A stretch of DNA of 7,587 bases from Marinilabilia sp. UBA5340 (GTDB lineage: Bacteria; Bacteroidota; Bacteroidia; Bacteroidales; Marinilabiliaceae). A program made the translations under genes and the position numbers. Shown here piece by piece: positions 1 through 6,361 of this stretch; positions within the stretch are counted from its first letter, which is position 1, and each line of letters starts with the position of its first letter. The notes under the pieces were generated by a model. It did no database searches. It was given only the letters and a program-made list of their open reading frames with translations, and was not told the origin of the DNA. Where the stretch lies: contig DHQK01000096.1 in assembly GCA_002411085.1 (NCBI GenBank), positions 32,139 to 39,725 of the forward strand, in the 5' to 3' direction.

Positions 1-132
1 TTTGAACAATGGGGGCTGGTAGCTCTGTTTATTGTCCCTTTCACCTTATTTGTACTCATTTATCTTCGAAAAATGATCAAAGAGTACAAGTTCTCCCTTA
101 TCAGGCGGAGCAAAGGGAAAAAGACAAAATAA
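1..132 (+). CDS. C-terminal end of an unidentified membrane protein (partial)
   Basis: The first frame is open from base 1 to a TAA at 130-132, giving the last 43 residues of a protein that begins outside the window. Residues about 4-22 of this fragment are strongly hydrophobic (WGLVALFIVPFTLFVLIYL) and look like a final transmembrane helix. They are followed by a basic tail rich in Lys and Arg (RKMIKEY, then RRSKGKKTK), which by the positive-inside rule should be cytoplasmic. That is the usual ending of a polytopic inner-membrane protein, for example a transporter, but no family motif is visible and I do not assign one. The stop lies 3 bases from the stop of the convergent efflux pump gene, so no separate terminator fits between them. 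That this is a real coding end is fairly certain from the helix-plus-basic-tail pattern; the function is unknown. Confidence 0.6.
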   Translation, partial: FEQWGLVALFIVPFTLFVLIYLRKMIKEYKFSLIRRSKGKKTK

Positions 133-135
133 CCA

Positions 136-3100
136 TCAATAACTCTTCTCCTGAGCTGGTTTTCTACTAGTTACATCCTCCAGCACCATATAAAGACAGG
201 GAACAATTACCAGGATAATAGCAGTGGCAAACAGGATTCCGAACCCCAATGAAATAGCCATTGGAATAAGATGATATGCCTGTTTGGATGTTTCCAGTAT
301 TATCGGGGTCAATCCACCAAACGTGGTGAAAGTTGTTAGAATGATCGGACGGAAACGTCTTACACCTGCTTCGTGAATTGCTTCAAAGGCACTCACTCCT
401 ACCCGCTTACGGTTGGCATAATCGACCATAATCAAAGAGTCGTTCACTACCACCCCTGAAAGGGCAATAATTCCCATAAGACTTACCAGTGACAGATCAT
501 GCCCCAGAAGAATGTGTCCGATGACCGCTCCCACAATTCCAAAAGGGATGGCAAACATGACGATCAATGGCTGCACGTAATTGTTAAACGCTACCGCCAG
601 CAAGGCATAAATAATCAACATTGCCATGGAGAAACCGCCCCACAGCACTTGTGTCGATTCACGCATGTCGGCTTGACTGCCTTCAAAGCTCCAGGTTATG
701 CCGGGATAGTCGGCACCCAAACGTGGCAACACCTCGGCATTGAGTGATTTCATCACCTGTGAAACAGCGCTTTTGGGTTCCACATCCATGCCCACAGAAA
801 CAACCCGTCTTCCATCCCTTCGGTTGATACTGGTAAAGGCTTCTCCTTCTTTCAGACTGACCACATCCAGCAACGGAACTTCAACACCTTCTGGAGTACG
901 AATAAGAAAATCTTCCAGATGATGAATATCCGCCCTTTGATGATAAGGAAGCTTCACACGCATTTCCACCTCATTGGTTCCTCTCAACTGTCGCATGGCC
1001 AGAGAACCATAAAAAGCAGCACGAATCTGGCGCCCCACTTCAGTAGGTGTCAATCCCAGTCGTCGTCCTTCCGGCAACAATCTGAAATCGAACTGCATTT
1101 TACCGGCATTGTAGTTGTCATTCACATCGCGTGTTACTTCAAAAGCTTCTGCTTCTTCCAGAAATGCCATACTAGCCTGTTCCAACACATCAATATTGGA
1201 GTGGCTCAAATCCACACTGATATCCTGTGCCCAGCCACCAGGTCCCCGCTCGGCCTCAAAAGTAATCTGATCCACCCCTTCGATATCACCGATTTCATCG
1301 CGCCACAAAGCAATTACCTCTGCTGCCGACATATCACGCTCGTCCGGGTCTTTCATTACAATCTCTACGTCGATGAAGCTTTGACCACGCACATTGGTTT
1401 TTATCCCTTCAGCCACCTCATAGAGATTGTGCTCGTCGAACATTTGCCGGGTGGAACGCGTAATATCCCTTGCGACTTTTGCGGCCTGTTTGGGTGTTGT
1501 TCCCACCGGAAGACTAACACCTGCCTCAATTTCATCGGCCGCCACTTCGGGCATCATAATAATCCCCATGTGATCACTGTAGGCATACCCTCCTACTACC
1601 ACAAAAAGTCCGATGGCAATACTGAGTGTAATGTAACGGTGTTTCAAAGCCTTATCAAGAAAAGGTGTATAACGGTTTTCCACAAAACGCTCGAAGCGAT
1701 GACCGAAAGCATCTCTGACCTTTTCAATATATTGTCCCGCTTTCCACCGCGATTTCTCCGTTGGATGAGCCAGATGGGCCGGAAGAATAAGCAATGCTTC
1801 AAACAACGATATGGCAAGAACAGTGATCACCACTGCCGGAAGAGGCCACCAGAACTTACCGGTTTCGCCAGGCATAAACAGAAGCGGAATAAAAGCGATG
1901 ATATTGGTAAGAATACTAAAAACCACGGGCCGGGCAATCTCCTTACTTCCTTTGATGGCGGCCTCCAGAAATCCCATGCCCCGCTGCCGGTATTCATACA
2001 CATTTTCGCCCACCACAATGGCATCATCCACCACAATCCCCAGGGCAACCAAAAATCCAAACATGGAAATCATATTGATGCTGATACCGATCATGGGTAA
2101 AAAGGCTATACCTCCAATAAAAGAGATGGTCATCCCCATCATCACCCAAAAAGAGAGCCGGTATTCAAGAAAAAGTGATAAAATCAGCAAAACAATCACC
2201 ACTGCCATAAGGCCGTTTTCGGTCAATAATGACAAGCGTTCACGGTAATCTTCAGCCCGGTTACTGTCGATCCGGTATTGCACACCCGGCGGCAATGTCT
2301 CTTCAAAACCGGCCAGTTCGTCCTCCACCACTCTCGCAATTTCCAGAGGTGACTGATCACCTATCCGGTAAATCTGCAAATCCACCGTGGGCTGCTCATT
2401 AAACTCACCGTGAAATCCGGTCTCCTCAAAGCCATCGGTCACTTCGGCAATATCTCCCAGTGTCACAGCTCCTCCATATTGAGAAGGGATAATCTCTATT
2501 TTTTCAAACTCACGCGCCCACTGTTTCCGCTCTTTCATCCTCAGGAGTATTTCTCCACTCCCTGTTTCCAGGGCTCCGGCAGGAATGTCTTCGCTGGAAC
2601 GTGCAATAATATCAGCCACCTCATCGAGCGTCAATCCGTATTCCCGCAAGCGGTATCGGGGAATTTCCACATGTGTAAACATATCCGGAACATTGCCGAT
2701 CTCCACCTGGGTGAGCTCATCATTGGTCAACAACCTGTCCCGCAGCCGCTCGGCCAGGTTTCTCAGCGTCCATATATCCACATCCCCATAGATACCAATC
2801 TCCATCACATCCCGCTGACGTGACTGTAAGCGAACTTCAGGTTCTTCAATATCATCGGGGAATGTACGAATGCGATTTACAGCCTGTTCAATATCCTGAA
2901 AAGCCTTCATTCGCTCGGTTCCGGGCACCAGCTCAATAGAAACGCGTCCGGATCCCTCATAAGCCGTGGAAGTAATCTCTTTAATGCCTTGCACGCCTCG
3001 TATAGCTTCCTCCACAGGCATCAATATACCAAACTCTACTTCGGCAGGGGCAGCACCCGGGTAAGCCACACTCACTTCCACAATATCCAACTGAAACTGG

Positions 3101-3249
3101 GGAAAAACCTCTTTCTGAATGGTTGACATCGTCCAGAGCCCGCCTCCAAGAAGTACGATCATCAGCAAATTGGCCGCCACTGAATTTCGCGCCATATAGG
3201 CAATCAGCCCTTTTCCTCCTGTATATTTTTCTGATGTATTTTTTGGCAT
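136..3249 (-). CDS. RND-family efflux pump, inner-membrane permease subunit (HAE1-like)
   Basis: This is the proton-driven inner-membrane component of a tripartite efflux system, full length at 1037 residues (AcrB has 1049). Numbering is from the ATG at 3249; an in-frame TTG at 3258 would add three residues, and neither has a clear Shine-Dalgarno sequence. The RND pattern is complete: TM1 near 23-42, a periplasmic loop of about 300 residues, TM2-TM6 near 346-490, TM7 near 540-557, a second loop of about 310 residues, and TM8-TM12 near 869-1023. The TM4 proton-relay pair is present (VVDDAIVV, Asp408-Asp409). Arg965 and Thr972 in TM11 match AcrB Arg971 and Thr978. In TM10, however, the motif is GVVVNDSLIMVD, so the AcrB Lys940 position is Asn936. 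The AcrB FGF-type switch loop is not seen; residues about 615-625 read GIKTNVRGQSF. Substrate is unknown and could be drugs, lipids, dyes or metabolites. It is the last gene of the operon, after the channel and adaptor. Confidence 0.95.
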   Translation of the reverse strand: MPKNTSEKYTGGKGLIAYMARNSVAANLLMIVLLGGGLWTMSTIQKEVFPQFQLDIVEVSVAYPGAAPAEVEFGILMPVEEAIRGVQGIKEITSTAYEGSGRVSIELVPGTERMKAFQDIEQAVNRIRTFPDDIEEPEVRLQSRQRDVMEIGIYGDVDIWTLRNLAERLRDRLLTNDELTQVEIGNVPDMFTHVEIPRYRLREYGLTLDEVADIIARSSEDIPAGALETGSGEILLRMKERKQWAREFEKIEIIPSQYGGAVTLGDIAEVTDGFEETGFHGEFNEQPTVDLQIYRIGDQSPLEIARVVEDELAGFEETLPPGVQYRIDSNRAEDYRERLSLLTENGLMAVVIVLLILSLFLEYRLSFWVMMGMTISFIGGIAFLPMIGISINMISMFGFLVALGIVVDDAIVVGENVYEYRQRGMGFLEAAIKGSKEIARPVVFSILTNIIAFIPLLFMPGETGKFWWPLPAVVITVLAISLFEALLILPAHLAHPTEKSRWKAGQYIEKVRDAFGHRFERFVENRYTPFLDKALKHRYITLSIAIGLFVVVGGYAYSDHMGIIMMPEVAADEIEAGVSLPVGTTPKQAAKVARDITRSTRQMFDEHNLYEVAEGIKTNVRGQSFIDVEIVMKDPDERDMSAAEVIALWRDEIGDIEGVDQITFEAERGPGGWAQDISVDLSHSNIDVLEQASMAFLEEAEAFEVTRDVNDNYNAGKMQFDFRLLPEGRRLGLTPTEVGRQIRAAFYGSLAMRQLRGTNEVEMRVKLPYHQRADIHHLEDFLIRTPEGVEVPLLDVVSLKEGEAFTSINRRDGRRVVSVGMDVEPKSAVSQVMKSLNAEVLPRLGADYPGITWSFEGSQADMRESTQVLWGGFSMAMLIIYALLAVAFNNYVQPLIVMFAIPFGIVGAVIGHILLGHDLSLVSLMGIIALSGVVVNDSLIMVDYANRKRVGVSAFEAIHEAGVRRFRPIILTTFTTFGGLTPIILETSKQAYHLIPMAISLGFGILFATAIILVIVPCLYMVLEDVTSRKPAQEKSY

Positions 3250-3280
3250 CTGTATCAAATCTGATTATTCTTAAAAATCA

Positions 3281-4453
3281 CTATTCAGTCTCTTCGTCAA
3301 CCCTTAGTGGAGCATCTTCCACGACTGTGGCCAGATTGGTGGTAACCACACGATCTCCGTCCTCCAGTCCGCTTTTTATGTAGACATTCACGGCATCCGT
3401 CAGCTCTACATCCACCTTCCTTATTTTCAACTTCTCATCTTCCATCACCCAAACCGCATTCTGATTTCGCAGATAATCGCGACTCAATCTGACAACATCA
3501 TCAATTCCCCGGCCTTCAATTTCAATTTCCACAAATGAACCAAGCAACAACTCCGGCAAATACTCCTGACTTTCTTTAATTCCTAATGGGTCAGGCACGG
3601 AAATCATCACCTTTACCAAACGGGTCGATTCTTCCAGTTCTCCCACCATCTTTTCCAATGTTCCGGTTCGGTAAAGTTCAGTCCCCCAGGCGGATCGATT
3701 AAAGATTTTCACCTCAGCACCACTCGTCAGACCATCTTCTTCAGAAAAAGCCAGCCACCGAAGCCGGGACTGAGGGACTGCAGCTACAACCCAGTAATTC
3801 TCCGTCCCTACCAATCGTCCCATCACCTGTCCCGGTGACACTAAAGAACCAACATCCACATTGCGTTGCAGAATCAATGCATCAAAAGGAGCAATCACAC
3901 TGGTTCGCTGCAGATCAAGCGAAGCCTGATCCAGTGCCGATTCAGCAGCCATTACAGCAGCCTCTGCAGTTTTAAGCTGGGGCTCCCGAAGAACAAGTGC
4001 CTTTCGTTCTTCAGACAGCGTCACCTCCGATTGTTCAAAATCCCTTCTGGCCACGTCCTGACGCCCTTGTTCCAGGGCCAGGTTGGCACGTGCTTCCTCC
4101 AGATCACTCTTTCTTAACGAGAAGGTATTCTGATAATCAGCATCATCAATCTTCAACAAAAAAGATCCTTCATTTACAGATTGACCCGGATTAAAAACAT
4201 CGGCTCTTCGCACAATTTCGCCACTCACCCTCGGACTCAGAATTATTTCACGAACAGGCTCCACGGTCCCGGTAGTCCGGATAACAGGCCGGTAACTTCC
4301 CCGCTCCACAGGGATTACGTCCACCAGCATAGCTGTTTCGCGTGTAGCACTCTCTCTTTGGGCTGTAGGTTCGGTAAGAAATACCACAACGACCAAAACA
4401 GCGGCTGCTAAAAGAATCAATCCTGATATTATAAATGTCTTCTTTTTGTTCAT
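3281..4453 (-). CDS. RND efflux periplasmic adaptor (membrane fusion protein, HlyD/AcrA-like)
   Basis: This 390-residue protein should link the inner-membrane pump to the outer-membrane channel in the periplasm. It starts with a basic N-terminus and one hydrophobic segment (residues about 8-26), which acts as an uncleaved anchor or signal; there is no lipobox cysteine, unlike AcrA. The order of domains is that of the adaptor family. A first lipoyl half lies near 70-104 (SPRVSGEIV, then GQSVNEGSFLLKID). A charged, Ala/Gln/Glu-rich coiled-coil hairpin follows near 108-180. The second lipoyl half lies near 185-215 (VIAPFDALILQRNVDVGSLV), then a beta-barrel near 218-315 and a membrane-proximal domain near 320-385 ending in GLEDGDRVVTTNL. 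The ATG start is preceded by AGGA with a 5-base spacer, the only Shine-Dalgarno-like site in the operon. It lies 29 bases after the channel gene and 31 bases before the pump gene, so the three are surely co-transcribed. Length is normal for the family. Confidence 0.94.
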   Translation of the reverse strand: MNKKKTFIISGLILLAAAVLVVVVFLTEPTAQRESATRETAMLVDVIPVERGSYRPVIRTTGTVEPVREIILSPRVSGEIVRRADVFNPGQSVNEGSFLLKIDDADYQNTFSLRKSDLEEARANLALEQGRQDVARRDFEQSEVTLSEERKALVLREPQLKTAEAAVMAAESALDQASLDLQRTSVIAPFDALILQRNVDVGSLVSPGQVMGRLVGTENYWVVAAVPQSRLRWLAFSEEDGLTSGAEVKIFNRSAWGTELYRTGTLEKMVGELEESTRLVKVMISVPDPLGIKESQEYLPELLLGSFVEIEIEGRGIDDVVRLSRDYLRNQNAVWVMEDEKLKIRKVDVELTDAVNVYIKSGLEDGDRVVTTNLATVVEDAPLRVDEETE

Positions 4454-4482
4454 CTTTATCCTGTTTAATCAAATTATCGGGT

Positions 4483-5883
4483 TTATTGTTTGCCAGGTTT
4501 TGGATCATCTTCATCGCGAAAACCAGAATCAAAACCACCGGCCAGTGCCTGATAAAGATCAATTCTGTATCTTAACAGATTGAGCGTTTCCGACAAATAT
4601 TGCCTTCTCAGACTCTGCTGCGCATTGATCGCATCAAGTACATCCAGATAGTTTCCCACCCCACTGAAATATGCAGACCGCACCTGATTTGTTGTACCTC
4701 TGGCAAGTTCATACTGCTTTTCAATACTCTGAAGTCTTCTTTGTTGCTGTTTCTCCCTTATCAAAGCATCTTCCACATCCTGAAACGCAGAAAGAACAGC
4801 CTGCCCATATTCATAGATCCGCTGATTCCTCACCGCTTCTGCCTGGTCTTTTTCTGCCTGCAGACGATTGCCATAAAAAACAGGAGCCAACACATTGCCT
4901 GCTAAAGAACGCACCCAGTTATCAAATAGGTCTTCTGCATTGGGAGCATCGGTAGATAGAGAAGCAGAAATCGAAATCCTGGGAAAAAGATTACTGATGG
5001 ATGAAGCAAGATCCTGATCGGATGCTTTGAGAGAAGCCAGTGACCTTTGAATATCCGGACGACGATGGATAAGTTCTGCAGGCAATCCGGTATCTGGAAG
5101 TGGAGGCAGTTCAGGAAAAGTCATACTATCCGAGCTAACAATTTTCTGCTTTTGAGGTTGCTCACCAAGCAAAACAGACAAGCTGTTTTGTACAACCTGC
5201 AGCCTGGTTTCAGCAACAATTTCCTGCTCTCTGGTGGATTCCATCAGCTGCTGTTGTCGTAAAACATCTGCCAGATTGCCCTGACCATTCTGATAACGGG
5301 ACTGAAGTAACTCCAGCATTCTCTCATTCGTCTGTCGCTGTTCCCGGGCAAGCAAAACCTGCTGCCAGGCTTCCAAAAGATCAAACCATCCCCTTACCAC
5401 CTGTCCTGAAAGCAGCAAAGCAGTCGCCTGAAAATCATAAAATGAAGCTTGTTGCCGAAAACTTTGCGCCCTTGCTTCCGAACGGATCTTCCCCCACAAA
5501 TCCAACTCATAACTGGCCGAAAGTCCCAGTTCAAAACGCTCTGATTGCCCGCTGACATCAGAATCGACAGCTTGTCCGCTACCTGATGCATCTATTTGCG
5601 GGAAAAAAGACGACTGCGCCTGTCTTTCCAACGCTTCTGCCTCACGCAAGCGATACCAGGCAGTCTGCAGGTCATAATTGGCATTGAGCGCACTATCAAC
5701 CAACCCATTAAGATTTTTATCATCAAAGACCTCCCACCAACGACCAGGAATTTCCATCTCCCCTGAATGCGAGAAATCCTCCAACGATTCATCAGGAAAA
5801 AGAACTTGGGATGTTTCCCGGGAACAACCGACGGAAAGCAACAATAGAACAATAAAAGTTGTAAAATATCTGGTATGCTCCAT
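4483..5883 (-). CDS. Outer-membrane efflux channel lipoprotein (TolC-like, NodT family)
   Basis: This 466-residue protein is the exit duct of the tripartite pump. The N-terminus is a lipoprotein signal: a hydrophobic stretch near 9-19 runs into the lipobox LSVGC with the acylated Cys at residue 20, followed by Ser, which is compatible with outer-membrane sorting. Landmarks of the NodT/OprM-type family appear in order in two repeated halves: YELDLWGKIRSEARA (about 125-139), a long helical stretch to about 240, LPAELIHRRPDIQRS (about 267-281), FPRISISAS (about 300-308), LAPVFYGNRLQAE (about 332-344), FQDVEDALI (about 367-375), GNYLDVLDAINAQQSL (about 410-425), and YQALAGGFD near the end. The short acidic/basic tail DEDDPKPGKQ is not conserved in the family as far as I know. 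It is the first gene of the operon, so the operon promoter should lie in the divergent spacer after base 5883. No good -33/-7 or -35/-10 pair was recognised there on the - strand. Confidence 0.95.
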   Translation of the reverse strand: MEHTRYFTTFIVLLLLSVGCSRETSQVLFPDESLEDFSHSGEMEIPGRWWEVFDDKNLNGLVDSALNANYDLQTAWYRLREAEALERQAQSSFFPQIDASGSGQAVDSDVSGQSERFELGLSASYELDLWGKIRSEARAQSFRQQASFYDFQATALLLSGQVVRGWFDLLEAWQQVLLAREQRQTNERMLELLQSRYQNGQGNLADVLRQQQLMESTREQEIVAETRLQVVQNSLSVLLGEQPQKQKIVSSDSMTFPELPPLPDTGLPAELIHRRPDIQRSLASLKASDQDLASSISNLFPRISISASLSTDAPNAEDLFDNWVRSLAGNVLAPVFYGNRLQAEKDQAEAVRNQRIYEYGQAVLSAFQDVEDALIREKQQQRRLQSIEKQYELARGTTNQVRSAYFSGVGNYLDVLDAINAQQSLRRQYLSETLNLLRYRIDLYQALAGGFDSGFRDEDDPKPGKQ

Positions 5884-6019
5884 GTTAATACAAATGAATA
5901 TTTACAAAATCGCAGAACCTGATCAGCCAATAAAAAACAACTGTCAACAAATGCAACTATTTAAATATTAAACCATGATCAACAGGATAAAGTTTAACTA
6001 AAGAAAAAATAGCTATAAA

Positions 6020-6029
6020 GGGGGGTGGG
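6020..6029 (+). repeat. G-rich tract (G6-T-G3)
   Basis: Six G residues, a T and three G residues stand out within a very AT-rich spacer. A C8 tract at 6301-6308 gives a similar G-run followed by TG when read on the opposite strand, so the two tracts face each other about 270 bases apart. Outside the runs the similarity is weak, so I do not call them terminal inverted repeats. Confidence 0.5.
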
Positions 6030-6030
6030 T

Positions 6031-6046
6031 ATTCAGATCCCTGAAT
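6031..6046. repeat. Short perfect inverted repeat (6-base arms, 4-base loop)
   Basis: ATTCAG, a loop of ATCC, then CTGAAT makes a perfect 6-base stem. It is not followed by a T-run on either strand, so it is not a standard intrinsic terminator, and it does not sit at the end of any gene. It could be an operator for a dimeric regulator of the efflux operon, whose first start codon is about 150 bases away, or chance in AT-rich DNA. Confidence 0.35.
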
Positions 6047-6100
6047 TATTAAATAATAACCGCTCTCGTTCCATAAATTGTCTTGCCTGTCACATAAAAC

Positions 6101-6116
6101 TCATATTAATTAACAT
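6101..6116 (+). repeat. Direct repeat copy 1, TCATATTAATTAACAT
   Basis: This 16-mer matches the copy at 6161-6176 at 15 of 16 positions; only the fifth base differs. The core TTAATTAA is a perfect palindrome. The bases just upstream also resemble each other in the two copies (AAAACT here, AAAACCTT there) if one or two gaps are allowed. Spacing between copies is exactly 60 bases. A pair of operator half-sites or tandem operators in a divergent promoter region is one reading. Confidence 0.55.
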
Positions 6117-6160
6117 CCAGGTTTAGTTTCATCTTACAATATAACATATTTCAAAAACCT

Positions 6161-6176
6161 TCATTTTAATTAACAT
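6161..6176 (+). repeat. Direct repeat copy 2, TCATTTTAATTAACAT
   Basis: Second copy of the spacer repeat, 60 bases after the first, with the same palindromic core TTAATTAA. It lies about 190 bases before the chemoreceptor start and about 280 bases before the first efflux gene on the other strand, so either or both could be controlled by whatever binds it. Confidence 0.55.
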
Positions 6177-6300
6177 AGATTGGCTAAATACAGGATAATC
6201 AGCAGGTAAAATGAAAATATCTTTGCAGTGTGAACTGGAAGTAACCAAATGAATTTTCATATTGCACCAATTAATCCGGTATACCTAACGAGTTTTTACA

Positions 6301-6308
6301 CCCCCCCC
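6301..6308 (+). repeat. C8 homopolymer tract upstream of the chemoreceptor gene
   Basis: Eight consecutive C residues occur 53 bases before the chemoreceptor start codon in otherwise AT-rich DNA. The tract ends 20 bases before the candidate -7 box, which is where a Bacteroidota -33 element would be expected. Runs of this length can change length by slippage during replication, which would alter promoter spacing. That is only a possibility here; no population data are available. Confidence 0.5.
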
Positions 6309-6328
6309 ATTACACCAGCCTTCCCAAT

Positions 6329-6336
6329 TACTTTTG
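6329..6336 (+). promoter_or_regulatory. Candidate -7 promoter box TACTTTTG for the chemoreceptor gene
   Basis: The eight bases match the Bacteroidota -7 consensus TAnnTTTG exactly and lie 25 bases before the ATG of the chemoreceptor gene, giving a short leader of about 20 bases. The expected -33 TTG or TTTG is not present at normal spacing; a C8 tract sits there instead. This makes it a half-match only. The call also depends on the organism being a Bacteroidota member. Confidence 0.3.
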
Positions 6337-6361
6337 ATCCATTTACGTAAATAGAATAACA

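Larger units (their letters stand above)
5884..6361. other. AT-rich divergent spacer between the efflux operon and the chemoreceptor gene
   Basis: This 478-base stretch separates two divergently transcribed units and should hold both promoters. No open reading frame in it looks like a gene. It contains, from left to right, a G-rich tract (6020-6029), a small hairpin (6031-6046), a pair of direct repeats 60 bases apart (6101-6116 and 6161-6176), an 8-base palindrome GGTATACC (6278-6285), a C8 tract (6301-6308) and a candidate -7 box for the chemoreceptor gene (6329-6336). The octamer ATTAACAT inside the direct repeats recurs in the - strand orientation at 5882-5889, overlapping the start codon of the channel gene. 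Nothing resembling a riboswitch or a small RNA was recognised. Confidence 0.75.

Noticed and set aside
919..2100. Long + strand open frame of 393 codons opposite the pump gene
   Set aside because: It is antisense to a well-conserved RND permease. Its translation is rich in His, Ser and Cys with no domain, as expected for the complement of a real gene.
3250..3258. Upstream TTG start for the pump gene, adding three residues
   Set aside because: The ATG at 3249 is only three codons downstream and is the commoner start codon; neither has a Shine-Dalgarno sequence to favour the TTG.
5942..5947. TTGACA on the - strand upstream of the channel gene, resembling a sigma-70 -35 box
   Set aside because: At 16-18 bases downstream the sequence is around GATCAG, with no TATAAT-like box, and no TAnnTTTG is found either.
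6218..6225. TATCTTTG, a second match to the Bacteroidota -7 box on the + strand
   Set aside because: No TTG or TTTG lies at the proper distance upstream, and it would give a leader of over 120 bases. Single -7 matches are expected by chance in AT-rich DNA.
6211..6252. A 13-codon open frame (MKISLQCELEVTK) preceded by AGGTAAA in the spacer, possibly a leader peptide
   Set aside because: It is too short to support by itself, lies about 110 bases before the chemoreceptor, and has no attenuator-like hairpins or codon runs after it.
6020..6308. A complete small transposable element or CRISPR-like array in the spacer
   Set aside because: There are only two copies of the 16-base repeat, no regular spacers, no convincing terminal inverted repeats and no visible target duplication.
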